In this document: piece after piece, positions 17,577-26,153 of the stretch | How positions within the stretch are numbered: position 1 is the first letter of the stretch | How the letters are laid out: each line of letters begins with the position of its first letter | Assembly: GCA_029258375.1 (NCBI GenBank) | Contig: JARHZA010000002.1 | Span: 191,001 to 255,000, forward strand | Direction of reading: 5' to 3' | Length of the DNA: 64,000 nucleotides | Origin: Eubacterium sp. | GTDB taxonomy: Bacteria > Bacillota > Clostridia > Oscillospirales > Acutalibacteraceae | Position numbers and translations under genes: made by a program | The notes under the pieces: model-generated | What the model saw: the letters and a program-made list of their open reading frames with translations, nothing else | Told to the model about the DNA's origin: nothing | The model's database searches: none

Positions 17577-18101
17577 ATGGATGAAGCAAGATGGTATGTT
17601 GCCCACACTTTTTCAGGTTATGAAAATAAAGTAGCAAGCAACATAGAAACTGTTGTAGAAAATCGTAACCTTCATGATTTAATTCAAGAAGTTGCAGTTC
17701 CAACAGAAACAGTTATAGAAATTAAAGAAGACGGAACTAAAAAGGAAGTTGAAAGAAAAATCTTCCCTGGCTATGTGCTCGTAAAAATGATTATGAATGA
17801 TGACACATGGTATGTTGTTCGTAACATTCGTGGTTGCACAGGTTTCGTTGGTCCGGAAAGTAAACCGGTTCCTCTTACTGAAGAAGAAGTAAGAAATCTT
17901 GGCGTTGAAAAAGTCAGTGTAGAAGTTCCTTATGAACAGGGCGATTTAGTTAATGTTATTGATGGCCCACTTGAAGGTTTCTCAGGAACAGTTGATTTTG
18001 TAGACGTTAGCAGAAACAGCGTTCAAGTTACCATTTCTATGTTTGGTCGTGAAACAGCTGTTGAATTTGAACTCGATCAGATCGAAATGTCTGAAGAGTA
18101 A
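17577..18101 (+). CDS. nusG: Transcription termination/antitermination factor NusG
   Basis: A 174-aa NusG. The NGN domain starts ARWYVAHTFSGYENKVASNIE and includes KIFPGYVLVKM and YVVRNIRGCTGFVG; the KOW domain follows from about residue 122 (YEQGDLVNVIDGPLEGFSGTVDFVD). It binds RNA polymerase and couples transcription to translation. Length and both domains are normal. Next comes a structured leader before rplK. Confidence 0.97.
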   Translation: MDEARWYVAHTFSGYENKVASNIETVVENRNLHDLIQEVAVPTETVIEIKEDGTKKEVERKIFPGYVLVKMIMNDDTWYVVRNIRGCTGFVGPESKPVPLTEEEVRNLGVEKVSVEVPYEQGDLVNVIDGPLEGFSGTVDFVDVSRNSVQVTISMFGRETAVEFELDQIEMSEE

Positions 18102-18114
18102 ATTTTGGTAATAT

Positions 18115-18187
18115 GCGGTATAGCCGCTTGTTATTCATCGCTTATGTGGCGGTGAGTGGGAGGGGAATTGCTTCCCCGCCAAACCAC
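18115..18187 (+). promoter_or_regulatory. Structured leader before rplK, putative L1-binding autoregulatory site
   Basis: Two stem-loops lie between nusG and rplK. The second is two-tiered: outer GTGG (18156-18159) with CCAC (18184-18187), inner GGGGAA (18162-18167) with TTCCCC (18172-18177), leaving an asymmetric purine-rich internal loop. This layout resembles the L1-binding site that many bacteria place ahead of rplK-rplA. The assignment is by shape and position only. Confidence 0.5.
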
Positions 18188-18208
18188 AATATTTAGGAGG
18201 AAATAATC

Positions 18209-18634
18209 ATGGCTCAAAAGGTAGTAGGTTTAATTAAACTTCAAATCCCTGCAGGCAAAGCAACACCGGCGCCACCGGTAGGTCCTGCACTTGGTCAGCA
18301 TGGTGTAAACATCATGGCTTTCACAAAAGAATTCAATGAAAGAACAAAGAATGACGTAGGTCTTGTAATTCCTGTTGTTATCACAGTATTCGAAGATCGT
18401 TCATTCACATTCATCACAAAAACACCACCTGCAGCAGTTCTTATTAAAAAGGCTTGCGGAATCGACAAGGCTTCTGGCGTTCCTAACAAGAACAAGGTTG
18501 CTACAATCACTCAGGAACAAATTCAGCAAATCGCTGAAACAAAGATGCCTGACCTCAATGCAGCTACAATTGAAGCAGCAAAGAGTATGATTGCCGGCAC
18601 AGCTCGCAGCATGGGTATAGTAGTAGAAGACTAA
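18209..18634 (+). CDS. rplK: 50S ribosomal protein L11
   Basis: A 141-aa L11 with the typical start [33 protein letters not shown] and the C-terminal rRNA-binding part ([20 protein letters not shown]). L11 forms the GTPase-associated centre with 23S rRNA and the L10-L12 stalk. RBS GGAGG at 18196-18200. Translation is probably controlled with rplA through the preceding leader. Confidence 0.98.
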   Translation: MAQKVVGLIKLQIPAGKATPAPPVGPALGQHGVNIMAFTKEFNERTKNDVGLVIPVVITVFEDRSFTFITKTPPAAVLIKKACGIDKASGVPNKNKVATITQEQIQQIAETKMPDLNAATIEAAKSMIAGTARSMGIVVED

Positions 18635-18683
18635 TTCCCCGTGTGGGAGGAAAAATCCGATTAACCACTGGAGGTAATTTATA

Positions 18684-19394
18684 ATGAAACACGGAAAGAA
18701 ATATACAGACGGTGCAAAACTTATTGACCGTTCAAGTTTATATGAAAGTGCAGAAGCACTTGATCTTGCAGTTAAAACAGCTACTGCAAAATTCGATGAA
18801 ACAATCGAAGTACATGTACGTTTAGGTGTAGACTCACGTCACGCAGACCAACAGGTTCGTGGTGCTGTAGTTCTTCCAAACGGTACAGGTAAAGACGTAA
18901 GAGTTGCAGTATTCGCAAAAGGCGATCTTGCAAAAGCAGCTGAAGAAGCTGGCGCAGACATCGTTGGTGATGCTGATCTCGTAGCTAAAATCCAAGGCGG
19001 TTGGATGGACTTTGACGTTGCAATCGCAAGCCCTGATATGATGGGATTCGTTGGACGTTTAGGTAAGGTTCTTGGTCCTCGTGGTCTTATGCCTTCTCCA
19101 AAAGCTGGTACAGTAACAATGGACGTTGCTAAAGCTGTAACAGAAGCTAAGGCTGGTAAGATTGAATACCGTCTTGACAAAGCAAACATTATTCACTGCC
19201 CAATCGGTAAAGCATCATTCGGAACAGAAAAGCTTCTTGAAAACTTCAATGCTCTTCTTGATGCAATTATTAAGGCTAAACCAGCAGCAGCAAAGGGTCA
19301 ATACATTAAGTCTTGCTCAGTTGCTTCAACAATGGGTCCTGGTGTAAGAATCAACCCTAACAAAGTTGGTAGTGGCGCAGTAGTTGCTGAATAA
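18684..19394 (+). CDS. rplA: 50S ribosomal protein L1
   Basis: A 236-aa L1, normal length. Recognisable blocks are [21 protein letters not shown], the interdomain region with [25 protein letters not shown] (about 113-137), and the C-terminal [10 protein letters not shown]. It binds the L1 stalk of 23S rRNA and, in many bacteria, represses its own mRNA. RBS GGAGG at 18671-18675. A separate promoter for rplJL begins 12 nt after its stop. Confidence 0.98.
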   Translation: MKHGKKYTDGAKLIDRSSLYESAEALDLAVKTATAKFDETIEVHVRLGVDSRHADQQVRGAVVLPNGTGKDVRVAVFAKGDLAKAAEEAGADIVGDADLVAKIQGGWMDFDVAIASPDMMGFVGRLGKVLGPRGLMPSPKAGTVTMDVAKAVTEAKAGKIEYRLDKANIIHCPIGKASFGTEKLLENFNALLDAIIKAKPAAAKGQYIKSCSVASTMGPGVRINPNKVGSGAVVAE

Positions 19395-19405
19395 TTAAAT
19401 AATTG

Positions 19406-19434
19406 TTGACAAGGCTTTGTCCTTGTGTTACAAT
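19406..19434 (+). promoter_or_regulatory. Strong promoter for rplJ-rplL
   Basis: TTGACA (19406-19411), 17-nt spacer, TACAAT (19429-19434), within 40 nt of the rplA stop. Confidence 0.85.
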
Positions 19435-19440
19435 ACTTTT

Positions 19441-19503
19441 GCTGTTCAACCAAAGACAGCAGGTGCCGTAATGGCGTAAGGTTTACCGCCTGCCGAGGAA
19501 TGA
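19441..19503 (+). promoter_or_regulatory. Ribosomal protein L10 leader
   Basis: The segment has the arrangement of the L10 leader family: CTGTTC stem arms, CAGCAGGTGCCG, the GTAAGG kink region, then CCGCCTGCCGAGG. L10 bound to L12 recognises such leaders and lowers expression of rplJL. GGAATG at 19497-19502 can pair with the 5' arm of the terminator that follows, giving two exclusive structures. Confidence 0.85.
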
Positions 19504-19548
19504 GCATTTTAAGTTATATATTATTTGTATATAATCATTAAAAATGTC

Positions 19549-19578
19549 GTGCATTCCTTAATTGGAATGCACTTTTTT
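19549..19578 (+). terminator. Attenuator terminator in the rplJ leader
   Basis: Stem GTGCATTCC (19549-19557) with GGAATGCAC (19564-19572), then T6. It lies before rplJ, so transcription must read through it; folding of the L10 leader decides. Confidence 0.88.
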
Positions 19579-19639
19579 GTTTTGGAAACAGCCATAAAGC
19601 CCGTTAGTCATAACGGCAAATAATTATGGAGGTACAATT

Positions 19640-20206
19640 ATGCCAAGTACAGTTATACTTGAAAAGAAACAAGCACAGGTTGCTGAACTTGCTGAAAGAA
19701 TCAAAGGTTCTATCGCAGGCGTTGTAGTTGACTACAAAGGTATCAATGTAGAAGATGATACAAAGCTTCGTAAAGAACTTCGTGAAGCTGGCGTAGAGTA
19801 TACAGTTGTTAAAAATACTCTTCTTAAAAGAGCTGCAGAAGTTGCAGGTCTTGAAGGAATCGATTCAGTTCTTGAAGGCACAACAGCACTTGCTACAAGC
19901 AATGATGACTATGTTGCATCAGCACGTATTCTTCAAAAGTACGCAGATGGTCATGACAACTTTACTTTAAAAACAGGTTTTCTTGACGGTGAAATTATCG
20001 ACAATGCTAAACTTACAGCTCTTGCTAAACTTCCTTCAAGAGAAGTTCTTCTTGCAACAGTTTGCAGCGTATTCAACGCTCCTATCGCAGCATTCGCAAG
20101 AGGTGTTCAAGCTATCGTTGATAAGGGTGGCGTAGAAGCATGCGAAAAAGAAGAAACAGCAGAGGCTCCTGCAGAAGAAGCACCTGCAACAGAAACAGCT
20201 GAATAA
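19640..20206 (+). CDS. rplJ: 50S ribosomal protein L10
   Basis: A 188-aa L10, normal length. N-terminal block LEKKQAQVAELAERIKGSIAGVVVDYKGI, then YTVVKNTLLKRAAEVAG, and an Ala/Glu-rich C-terminal helix that carries L12 dimers. It is the base of the ribosomal stalk and the leader-binding repressor of this transcript. RBS GGAGG at 19629-19633. Followed 46 nt later by rplL. Confidence 0.97.
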   Translation: MPSTVILEKKQAQVAELAERIKGSIAGVVVDYKGINVEDDTKLRKELREAGVEYTVVKNTLLKRAAEVAGLEGIDSVLEGTTALATSNDDYVASARILQKYADGHDNFTLKTGFLDGEIIDNAKLTALAKLPSREVLLATVCSVFNAPIAAFARGVQAIVDKGGVEACEKEETAEAPAEEAPATETAE

Positions 20207-20252
20207 TCAGCTAAAATAATTTAAAATATTACTTTATTTGGAGGAAATAAAA

Positions 20253-20630
20253 ATGGCATCAGAAAATGTTACAAAAATTGTTGAAGAACTCAAAACTCTT
20301 ACAGTTCTTGAACTTTCAGAACTCGTTTCAGCAGTAGAAGAAGAATTCGGCGTAAGCGCTGCAGCAGCAGTAGCAGTAGCAGCACCAGCAGACGGTGGCG
20401 CAGCAGCAGCTGAAGAAAAGACAGAATTCGACGTAGTACTTACAGACGTAGGTGCAAACAAAATCCAAGTTATCAAGGCTGTTCGTGAAGCAACAGGTCT
20501 TGGACTTAAAGAAGCTAAGGAAATCGTTGACGGCGCTCCTTCAACAATCAAAGAAGCTATGCCAACAGCTGACGCTGAAGCTCTTCAAGCTAAACTTGCA
20601 GAAGTTGGCGCTAAAGTTGAACTTAAATAA
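20253..20630 (+). CDS. rplL: 50S ribosomal protein L7/L12
   Basis: A 125-aa L12: N-terminal dimerisation helices ([29 protein letters not shown]), an Ala/Pro hinge ([17 protein letters not shown]) and the conserved C-terminal factor-binding domain ([22 protein letters not shown] and [13 protein letters not shown]). The ATG at 20253 is chosen because GGAGG at 20240-20244 fits it; an in-frame extension to 20238 would include the RBS. In most Firmicutes rpoB and rpoC come next; here a terminator follows and they are absent. Confidence 0.97.
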   Translation: MASENVTKIVEELKTLTVLELSELVSAVEEEFGVSAAAAVAVAAPADGGAAAAEEKTEFDVVLTDVGANKIQVIKAVREATGLGLKEAKEIVDGAPSTIKEAMPTADAEALQAKLAEVGAKVELK

Positions 20631-20650
20631 GTTTAATTTTCATATTATTG

Positions 20651-20682
20651 CCGATTCCATTTCTATGGAATCGGTTTTTTTA
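20651..20682 (+). terminator. Intrinsic terminator after rplL
   Basis: Stem CCGATTCCA (20651-20659) with TGGAATCGG (20666-20674), followed by T8. It ends the ribosomal operon. Confidence 0.93.
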
Positions 20683-20796
20683 TATAAAACTTAAGTTATA
20701 ATTTTATTTGTTATGTTTTATATATTATTCAAGAAGAATTCTAAATATGGTATGTACAAAATTGAATATATATTACCTTAATATAATTTAGGATAT

Positions 20797-20827
20797 AAAA
20801 AGTGTTAGTTTTAAGCTAACACTTTTT
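20797..20827 (-). terminator. Terminator overlapping the 3' end of ylbJ
   Basis: Inverted repeat AGTGTTAG (20801-20808) / CTAACACT (20816-20823) with a minus-strand T-run at 20800-20797. It includes the stop codon. Confidence 0.75.
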
Positions 20828-21838
20828 CTTTTTGCCCTCAATATCAAAAATTATCACTGCGCAGCCAAGAATCATTAGTATTGATAAAGTAGGATTTATG
20901 TAAGAAACTTCACTTACTATTTGTGTAACATTTGAAAAAACTGCAAGTTTAAGTGGAAAGAAGTGAAGAATAATCTTACATATTAAAAATGAAAGTAATG
21001 CGTGTATAATTCTCCAAAAAAGAAAATCAAAATATTTCATTTCAATCTTTTTTATTATTGTTAACAGTTGAAAATGAATACAAAAACCGGCAAATGCAAG
21101 AAGAAAAGCAATTTCAGGAAGAGAAAATAACTTGTGGTTGTTTACTATGCCGTTAGTAATTTCAACAAATGGCATTATGCGTTGTGGAAAACTTATCATC
21201 TCATTTAAAGCAGAAAAAAATATAATATATGCTGATATATTTAATACACTTTTTATAGAAACTTCAACACTTTCGTTTAATGCTTCTCCAATGGGAATAG
21301 AAATATAACTAATATCTGAGTGTTTTATTTTGTCATATCTAAATGAAGATATAAAAGCAATAAGTAGTGAAGATATTGTTGTTGATATAAAAAGAATTAA
21401 ACCAGCTTTCTCACTTTTTAGCATTACAGTTCCAACGGCGGTAATTATAAATCCAATTCCACCGTTAACGTTAAAACGTAGTAGTCTTTTTGCGGTTTCA
21501 TTGTCAATATCTCCGTTATCATATAACGTATTAGTTAAAATAGCACCGGTAGGGTAACCACCTATAAGTCCAAATATTATTGATGAACTTGTACTTTTTG
21601 GTAATCTAAATATTTTTTCTGTTACTGGTGAAAATAATTTCTCAATAACTGTGCCTGCACCAGTTTTAATAGTTAAATTAAATATAATTAGCAATGGTAA
21701 AAGACTTGGAACTATTACACCCTCAGCAAGAGCAAGACCGTTTTTTGCACCATTTTTTGCATCTAATGAAAAGCATACAAATAAAAATGTCATCAAACCC
21801 AATATAAATAATTCAATATAATCTTTTTTTATTTTCAT
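20816..21838 (-). CDS. ylbJ: Sporulation integral membrane protein, YlbJ-like
   Basis: A 340-aa polytopic membrane protein with about eight hydrophobic segments. The block EGVIVPSLLPLLIIFNL, LFSPVTEKIFRLPKSTSSSIIFGLIGGYPTGAI and FNVNGGIGFIITAVG matches the YlbJ/nucleoside-recognition family needed for spore cortex formation in Bacillus. In Bacillus it is made in the mother cell under sigma-E. GGTGG lies between an upstream in-frame ATG at 21859 and the ATG at 21838, so the latter is chosen. It is divergent from yqfC with only 40 nt between, and ends in its own terminator. The transported molecule is unknown. Confidence 0.8.
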   Translation of the reverse strand: MKIKKDYIELFILGLMTFLFVCFSLDAKNGAKNGLALAEGVIVPSLLPLLIIFNLTIKTGAGTVIEKLFSPVTEKIFRLPKSTSSSIIFGLIGGYPTGAILTNTLYDNGDIDNETAKRLLRFNVNGGIGFIITAVGTVMLKSEKAGLILFISTTISSLLIAFISSFRYDKIKHSDISYISIPIGEALNESVEVSIKSVLNISAYIIFFSALNEMISFPQRIMPFVEITNGIVNNHKLFSLPEIAFLLAFAGFCIHFQLLTIIKKIEMKYFDFLFWRIIHALLSFLICKIILHFFPLKLAVFSNVTQIVSEVSYINPTLSILMILGCAVIIFDIEGKKKKC

Positions 21839-21878
21839 ATTACCACCTATATAATTCATATAATTTATTGGTGATTTT

Positions 21879-22145
21879 ATGAAGAAAAATTTTATAAAAA
21901 ATCTTACAGAGTTTCCAATTGAATATTATAATGGAGAACCACATCTTGAATTATACGGAAATAGTGAATGTGTTGTTGACGGTTTAAAATCAATTATTGA
22001 ATATAAAAAAGATAAAATTACACTTAATATTGGTAAAAAATCAGTTACTTTTGTTGGTGAAGATTTGCACATAAATCAACTAACAACTGAGGGTGCAGTA
22101 GTTCAAGGATTTATTATGAGTTTGGAGTTTTCAGATGCTTGTTGA
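21879..22145 (+). CDS. yqfC: Sporulation protein YqfC
   Basis: An 88-aa protein of the YqfC/YabP family: short beta-rich domain with ECVVDGLKSIIEYKKDKITLNIG and the family ending GEDLHINQLTTEGAVVQGFI. In Bacillus yqfC and yqfD form a sigma-E-controlled pair in the mother cell. Start ATG 21879 has GGTGA at 21870-21874. The 3' end overlaps yqfD by 11 nt. Confidence 0.88.
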   Translation: MKKNFIKNLTEFPIEYYNGEPHLELYGNSECVVDGLKSIIEYKKDKITLNIGKKSVTFVGEDLHINQLTTEGAVVQGFIMSLEFSDAC

Positions 22146-23388
22146 TTCTTTCAGAATGTTTTTAGGATATATTAAATTTACTTTTGTTGGTGGTTTTGCA
22201 GAAGGTTTTATAAATGAATGTTATAATAATGGATTGAATTTGAAAAATATAAAAAGAAAAAAAGATTACATAATAGCAGAAACTGATATTAAGACATATT
22301 TTAAACTTCATAGATTCGCATATAAACATGGTGGTAAGGTTAAAATAATAAAAAAATGTGGACTACCATTCGTTTTATCTCCGTTAAGAAATCGCTGGGG
22401 CATTTTTGCTGGAATATTATTTTTTGTTTTGTTAATTTCGTTTATGGGTGGTTTTATTTGGAATATTACCGTTACAGGTACAGATAAGGTTACAGACGCA
22501 AAAATTATAGATTATCTTTCCCAAAATGGATTAGCGATTGGAAAAAGGTGGGCGGATTTCGACAAGGAAAATCTTGAGTTTTCAGTTTTGTCAGATTTTG
22601 AAGATATTGGCTGGATTTCAATTAACAAATTTGGATCAACTGCTGGCATAGAAATAAATGAAACTGTTAACACACCAAACATTATTGACAATAGTAAAAT
22701 AACAAATGTAAGGGCAACTAAAGACGGCATAATTAAGCACGTAACTGCTCTAAGTGGATTACCTCAAGTAAAAGCGGGAGAGGCTGTAACTAAGGGAGAT
22801 TTAATCATTTCAGGTGTTTATCAAAGTGAAGTCGATAATAAAAATCATTTTACTCACGCACACGGAACAGTTTTGGCAGAAGTTAAAGATAGTGTAACGC
22901 TTAATATAAGTAGAGAACAAAATAACAAGATTTACACATCAAAAAAGGAATATAAAAGTTTTTATTTTTTTGGTATTAAAATACCTTTATATTTTGCTAA
23001 AGAAAAAGGAACTTCTGATACGGTTACTGAAAAAAGTTATTTTGAGTTAAATTCATTTCGGTTACCAATAGCAATTATAAATGAACAAGAAAACTATTAT
23101 AAAATTGAATCTAAAACTTTAGAAGATGATGAACTTGTTGAACTTGCAAAAAGTGAACTTGAAAAAAGAAAAAATGATGAATTTAAGGACTGTAATATAG
23201 TTGATGAAAAAGTTAGTTATGATTTAGGCGTAGACAGTTGCAAAATAACAGGCGAGTATATTTTTATTGAAGATATAGGCGAAGAAGTTGAAATAGAATT
23301 AAATGATGAAAAAAATGATAACAAAGATTTTAACGACGAAGAAAAAGATACGGGCAATAAAGATAAAAATATTGCTGAAAACAACTAA
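22135..23388 (+). CDS. yqfD: Sporulation protein YqfD
   Basis: A 417-aa YqfD protein. An N-terminal soluble part (LGYIKFTFVGGFAEGFINECYNNG) precedes one membrane span (about 88-107, GIFAGILFFVLLISFMGGFIW), then a large region that should lie outside the cytoplasm, with the family motif VTGTDKVTDAKI and GWISINKFGSTAGIEINE. The last 30 residues are a low-complexity Asp/Asn/Lys tail (NDEKNDNKDFNDEEKD), longer than in Bacillus. It overlaps yqfC, so translation is coupled. Needed for sporulation in Bacillus; exact role not known. The usual neighbour phoH does not follow. Confidence 0.9.
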   Translation: MLVDSFRMFLGYIKFTFVGGFAEGFINECYNNGLNLKNIKRKKDYIIAETDIKTYFKLHRFAYKHGGKVKIIKKCGLPFVLSPLRNRWGIFAGILFFVLLISFMGGFIWNITVTGTDKVTDAKIIDYLSQNGLAIGKRWADFDKENLEFSVLSDFEDIGWISINKFGSTAGIEINETVNTPNIIDNSKITNVRATKDGIIKHVTALSGLPQVKAGEAVTKGDLIISGVYQSEVDNKNHFTHAHGTVLAEVKDSVTLNISREQNNKIYTSKKEYKSFYFFGIKIPLYFAKEKGTSDTVTEKSYFELNSFRLPIAIINEQENYYKIESKTLEDDELVELAKSELEKRKNDEFKDCNIVDEKVSYDLGVDSCKITGEYIFIEDIGEEVEIELNDEKNDNKDFNDEEKDTGNKDKNIAENN

Positions 23389-23790
23389 AAAGGTAGAAAA
23401 ATTTTTAATAACAAAATTACGGAAAAATTATTAGAATGTAATATTTAATTTATAATACTTATATTTGGTAAAACAACACAAAAAAGTTTTGAATTACTAC
23501 ACCTGTTTATTGCAATTGATGTAGTTTGATTGTATAATTATATATTGTTCGTTATATAAAAATTTTCTAAATACTTAATATTTGCTGTTAATACAGAATA
23601 ATAACCATTGTAAATGTTAAATTTTTAGCATTTACATTTTAATATGGACAAGTAATTTAAGTATATGATTATATTATGAGAAGTGTTTTTTGTGTGCATA
23701 ATTTCTTTTTACACAAAAACAGATTTTAAAATTTGTTTTGTAATTGTAATTGGAAAAGCAAATATATAAATTTCATAAAGGGGGAGGATT
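23389..23790 (+). other. 402-nt AT-rich intergenic region
   Basis: No ORF or RNA gene is recognised. Two stem-loops can be seen: an imperfect 28-nt palindrome at 23609-23636 and a 9-bp stem (TTTTTGTGT 23686-23694 with ACACAAAAA 23711-23719). No convincing -35/-10 pair for pspC was found, so its promoter may depend on another sigma factor or an activator. Confidence 0.5.
23609..23636. repeat. 28-nt imperfect palindrome
   Basis: TGTAAATG (23609-23616) and CATTTACA (23629-23636) with further TAAA/TTTA pairing inside and a single central mismatch pair. It could be an operator for a dimeric regulator or a weak hairpin upstream of the pspC-sulfatase operon. Confidence 0.5.
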
Positions 23791-24069
23791 ATGAAAAAGA
23801 AACTTTATAGAAACACTAAGAATAAGATGATTTCAGGTGTTTGTAGTGGTATTGCAGATTATTTAAATATTGATCCTACAATAATTCGTCTTATATGGGC
23901 GGTTATTACTGCATTTACTGCGTTCTTTGCAGGAATTATTTTGTATGTAATATTTGCAATTGTAATTCCGGTTGAACCAGAGGTTTATGATTATTCTGAT
24001 TATGAACAACAAAATAATCAGACCACAACTTATTATGAACCACCACAGGATGATGATCACAAAAACTAA
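23791..24069 (+). CDS. PspC-domain membrane protein
   Basis: A 92-aa protein with the PspC domain: KKLYRNTKNKMISGVCSGIADYLNIDPTIIRLIW followed by a membrane helix (about 34-60). The tail is short, acidic and Tyr/Gln-rich. PspC proteins sense or respond to envelope stress; small stand-alone forms are common in Firmicutes. A strong GGGGGAGG (23780-23787) precedes the ATG. It is the first gene of a tight series with the sulfatase (24-nt gap) and maturase, so envelope state and sulfatase may be linked. Confidence 0.88.
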   Translation: MKKKLYRNTKNKMISGVCSGIADYLNIDPTIIRLIWAVITAFTAFFAGIILYVIFAIVIPVEPEVYDYSDYEQQNNQTTTYYEPPQDDDHKN

Positions 24070-24093
24070 TTCATTTAAAATTTGGGGGTAAAA

Positions 24094-26133
24094 ATGAAAA
24101 CAAAAACAGATTATTCAAAAAAAGTGTTTCCAATAATAATCTTTGTGCTTGGTTTAGTATTGATGCTTGCTCAATGGATAACAGGAGTTAATATTACAAT
24201 GGTTGTGTGCCTATTGTATTGTTGCTTTGTGTCATTATTCATTGCACTTGGGGTTATTTTTAAAAAGAAATTATATATGTACATGGTTGGCGGTTATGTT
24301 GCATCATTCTTTGGAATGGTTACATACTTAATTCATAAAGGTGCAGATGCCGGATTTGGTGCTTTTTCAAGTGGACTTGCTGGCTTTAAGTCTGCCGATC
24401 ATCCATGGTTAACTGGAAGTGGAACAGTATTCACAAGAATTTTAGGTAACTTTCTTTTGGCACTTCCAATTATTACTGCATTAGTTTTACTTGTAGTGTT
24501 TACAATTAAAATTACAAAAAAATCAACTCTTCAAAGAGTTCTTACAAGTATTACCAGTGTAGTTTTAATTCTTACAACTATTTTCTTTGTTCTTACAACA
24601 AATTTACGTACCGAACCAAAAACAACTCGTCTTTGGGAAGGTCAAGATGAATACTTGAAGAATATGGACAAGAATGCAACAAGTCAGCATAAACCTAATG
24701 TATTGTTTATCTTAATGGACGATTTAGGTTACGGAGACGTTTCTGCAAACGGTGCTATTTTTGATACTCCTAATATTGATAGTATCGCTGAAAACGGTGT
24801 TAATTTTGATAACTTCTATTCAAGTTATTCAGTATGTTCACCAGCTCGCTTTGCAGCTCTTACAGGTCGTTATCCTTTCCGTGGATATGCTGATAATGTT
24901 ATGTATCCAACAATTGCAACAATGTCTCCTTTTGCTCAAACAAGAATATTTAATTCAATTGAAATGGGCAATAACTGTGATGGTATGCTTGGCGATGAAA
25001 TTACAATGGCAGAGGCTTTCCAAAGTGCTGGATATAAAACAGGCGCATTTGGTAAATGGCATCTCGGCGACTATGGTGAATACTTGCCAACAAATCAAGG
25101 CTTTGATTATTTTTATGGTAGCCACCACGTAAATGATATGGTACCATTCTATCATTCGGTTGAAGAAAATGGCGAATATGAAATCGTTAAGGGCACAGAC
25201 CAGCTTAAAGACCAAAAAGATGCAACTAAATGGATTCACGAAGAAATCACTAACTGGATTACAGATGTTGCAACAAGTGAAGATGGTGCACCATTCTTTG
25301 CTTACTATGCTACTCCTTGGCCACACGCACCAGTATTTGTTGGCGATGAATTCAAAGGCGAAACTGGTATGGGCACTTATGCCGACTGTGTAACAGAGTT
25401 TGACTTCTATCTTGGCGAATTGTTTAATAAAATGGAAGACCTTGGAATTCTTGATGATACTATCATTGTATTTACAAGTGATAATGGACCAGCACTTGAA
25501 GGTTCAACCGGCGAAATGAGAGGTGGTAAGTACCTTGCATACGACGGTGGTCAAAAAGTTCCATTCTTTATTAGATGGGATAACAGCAACGGTCTTGTTC
25601 CAGCAGGCGAAAAGAGAAGTCAGGCAGCAACACTTGTTGACCTTTTCCCAACTCTTGCAGAATTATGTAACTTTACAGGATATAATGGCGAAAAAGAAAA
25701 CTATATGCCTTTTGATAGAGAAATGGACGGCACTTCAATGATGCCAATTATTAGTGATGATACTGCTATCCATAAAAAAGAAAATCCTATCTTACATATG
25801 AAACGTGAAAAGATAAAGGCTGTTCAATACGCAATTCCAACAGAAGAAATTCTTGCTAATGAACAGTATAAGGATTATGATTACCCAATCTTAACAGAGA
25901 ATGATTACGTTACATTTAAGTATTTTAGAAATATGCAAAATGATAACCCAGCATTCTTTGATAAAACAAGAAAAAATTGGCTTCATATTTTGAGCGACGA
26001 TAGAGGCGAAAACTATAACAGAACAAAAGTGTTCCCAACAGTTGCCGAAGAAATGAATGACGAAATCACAAACATTACTAATAAGTTTAAAGAAAATCGT
26101 CGAGGAGCTAATAAAGAATATTACAATAAATAA
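24094..26133 (+). CDS. Membrane sulfatase with five N-terminal TM segments
   Basis: A 679-aa protein. Five hydrophobic spans fill the first 170 residues (near 10-30, 32-56, 60-79, 114-138, 147-169); the sulfatase domain then starts at PNVLFILMDDLGYGD, whose two Asp bind calcium. The sulfatase signature is SVCSPARFAALTGR, with Cys248 in the C-x-P-x-R position that is oxidised to formylglycine. GKWHLG and a late DNGPALEG metal/active-site block are also present. The topology puts the catalytic domain outside the cell. Lipoteichoic acid synthases have the same five-span layout but a Thr nucleophile; this has a true Cys-type motif and its maturase next door. ATG 24094 follows GGGGG (24084-24088); TTG 24082 is rejected. 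Likely target: a sulfated glycan. Confidence 0.88.
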   Translation: MKTKTDYSKKVFPIIIFVLGLVLMLAQWITGVNITMVVCLLYCCFVSLFIALGVIFKKKLYMYMVGGYVASFFGMVTYLIHKGADAGFGAFSSGLAGFKSADHPWLTGSGTVFTRILGNFLLALPIITALVLLVVFTIKITKKSTLQRVLTSITSVVLILTTIFFVLTTNLRTEPKTTRLWEGQDEYLKNMDKNATSQHKPNVLFILMDDLGYGDVSANGAIFDTPNIDSIAENGVNFDNFYSSYSVCSPARFAALTGRYPFRGYADNVMYPTIATMSPFAQTRIFNSIEMGNNCDGMLGDEITMAEAFQSAGYKTGAFGKWHLGDYGEYLPTNQGFDYFYGSHHVNDMVPFYHSVEENGEYEIVKGTDQLKDQKDATKWIHEEITNWITDVATSEDGAPFFAYYATPWPHAPVFVGDEFKGETGMGTYADCVTEFDFYLGELFNKMEDLGILDDTIIVFTSDNGPALEGSTGEMRGGKYLAYDGGQKVPFFIRWDNSNGLVPAGEKRSQAATLVDLFPTLAELCNFTGYNGEKENYMPFDREMDGTSMMPIISDDTAIHKKENPILHMKREKIKAVQYAIPTEEILANEQYKDYDYPILTENDYVTFKYFRNMQNDNPAFFDKTRKNWLHILSDDRGENYNRTKVFPTVAEEMNDEITNITNKFKENRRGANKEYYNK

Positions 26134-26153
26134 TTATAAAAGAGGAAAAATAG

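Noticed and set aside
18839..19189. Minus-strand ORF of 116 codons
   Set aside because: Antisense to rplA, which is unmistakable; third-position bias of rplA keeps the opposite frame open.
19298..19507. Minus-strand ORF of 69 codons
   Set aside because: It runs across the rplA end, promoter and L10 leader; a shadow frame.
20234..20551. Minus-strand Ala/Ser-rich ORF of 105 codons
   Set aside because: Antisense of the rplL alanine hinge; low complexity with no RBS.
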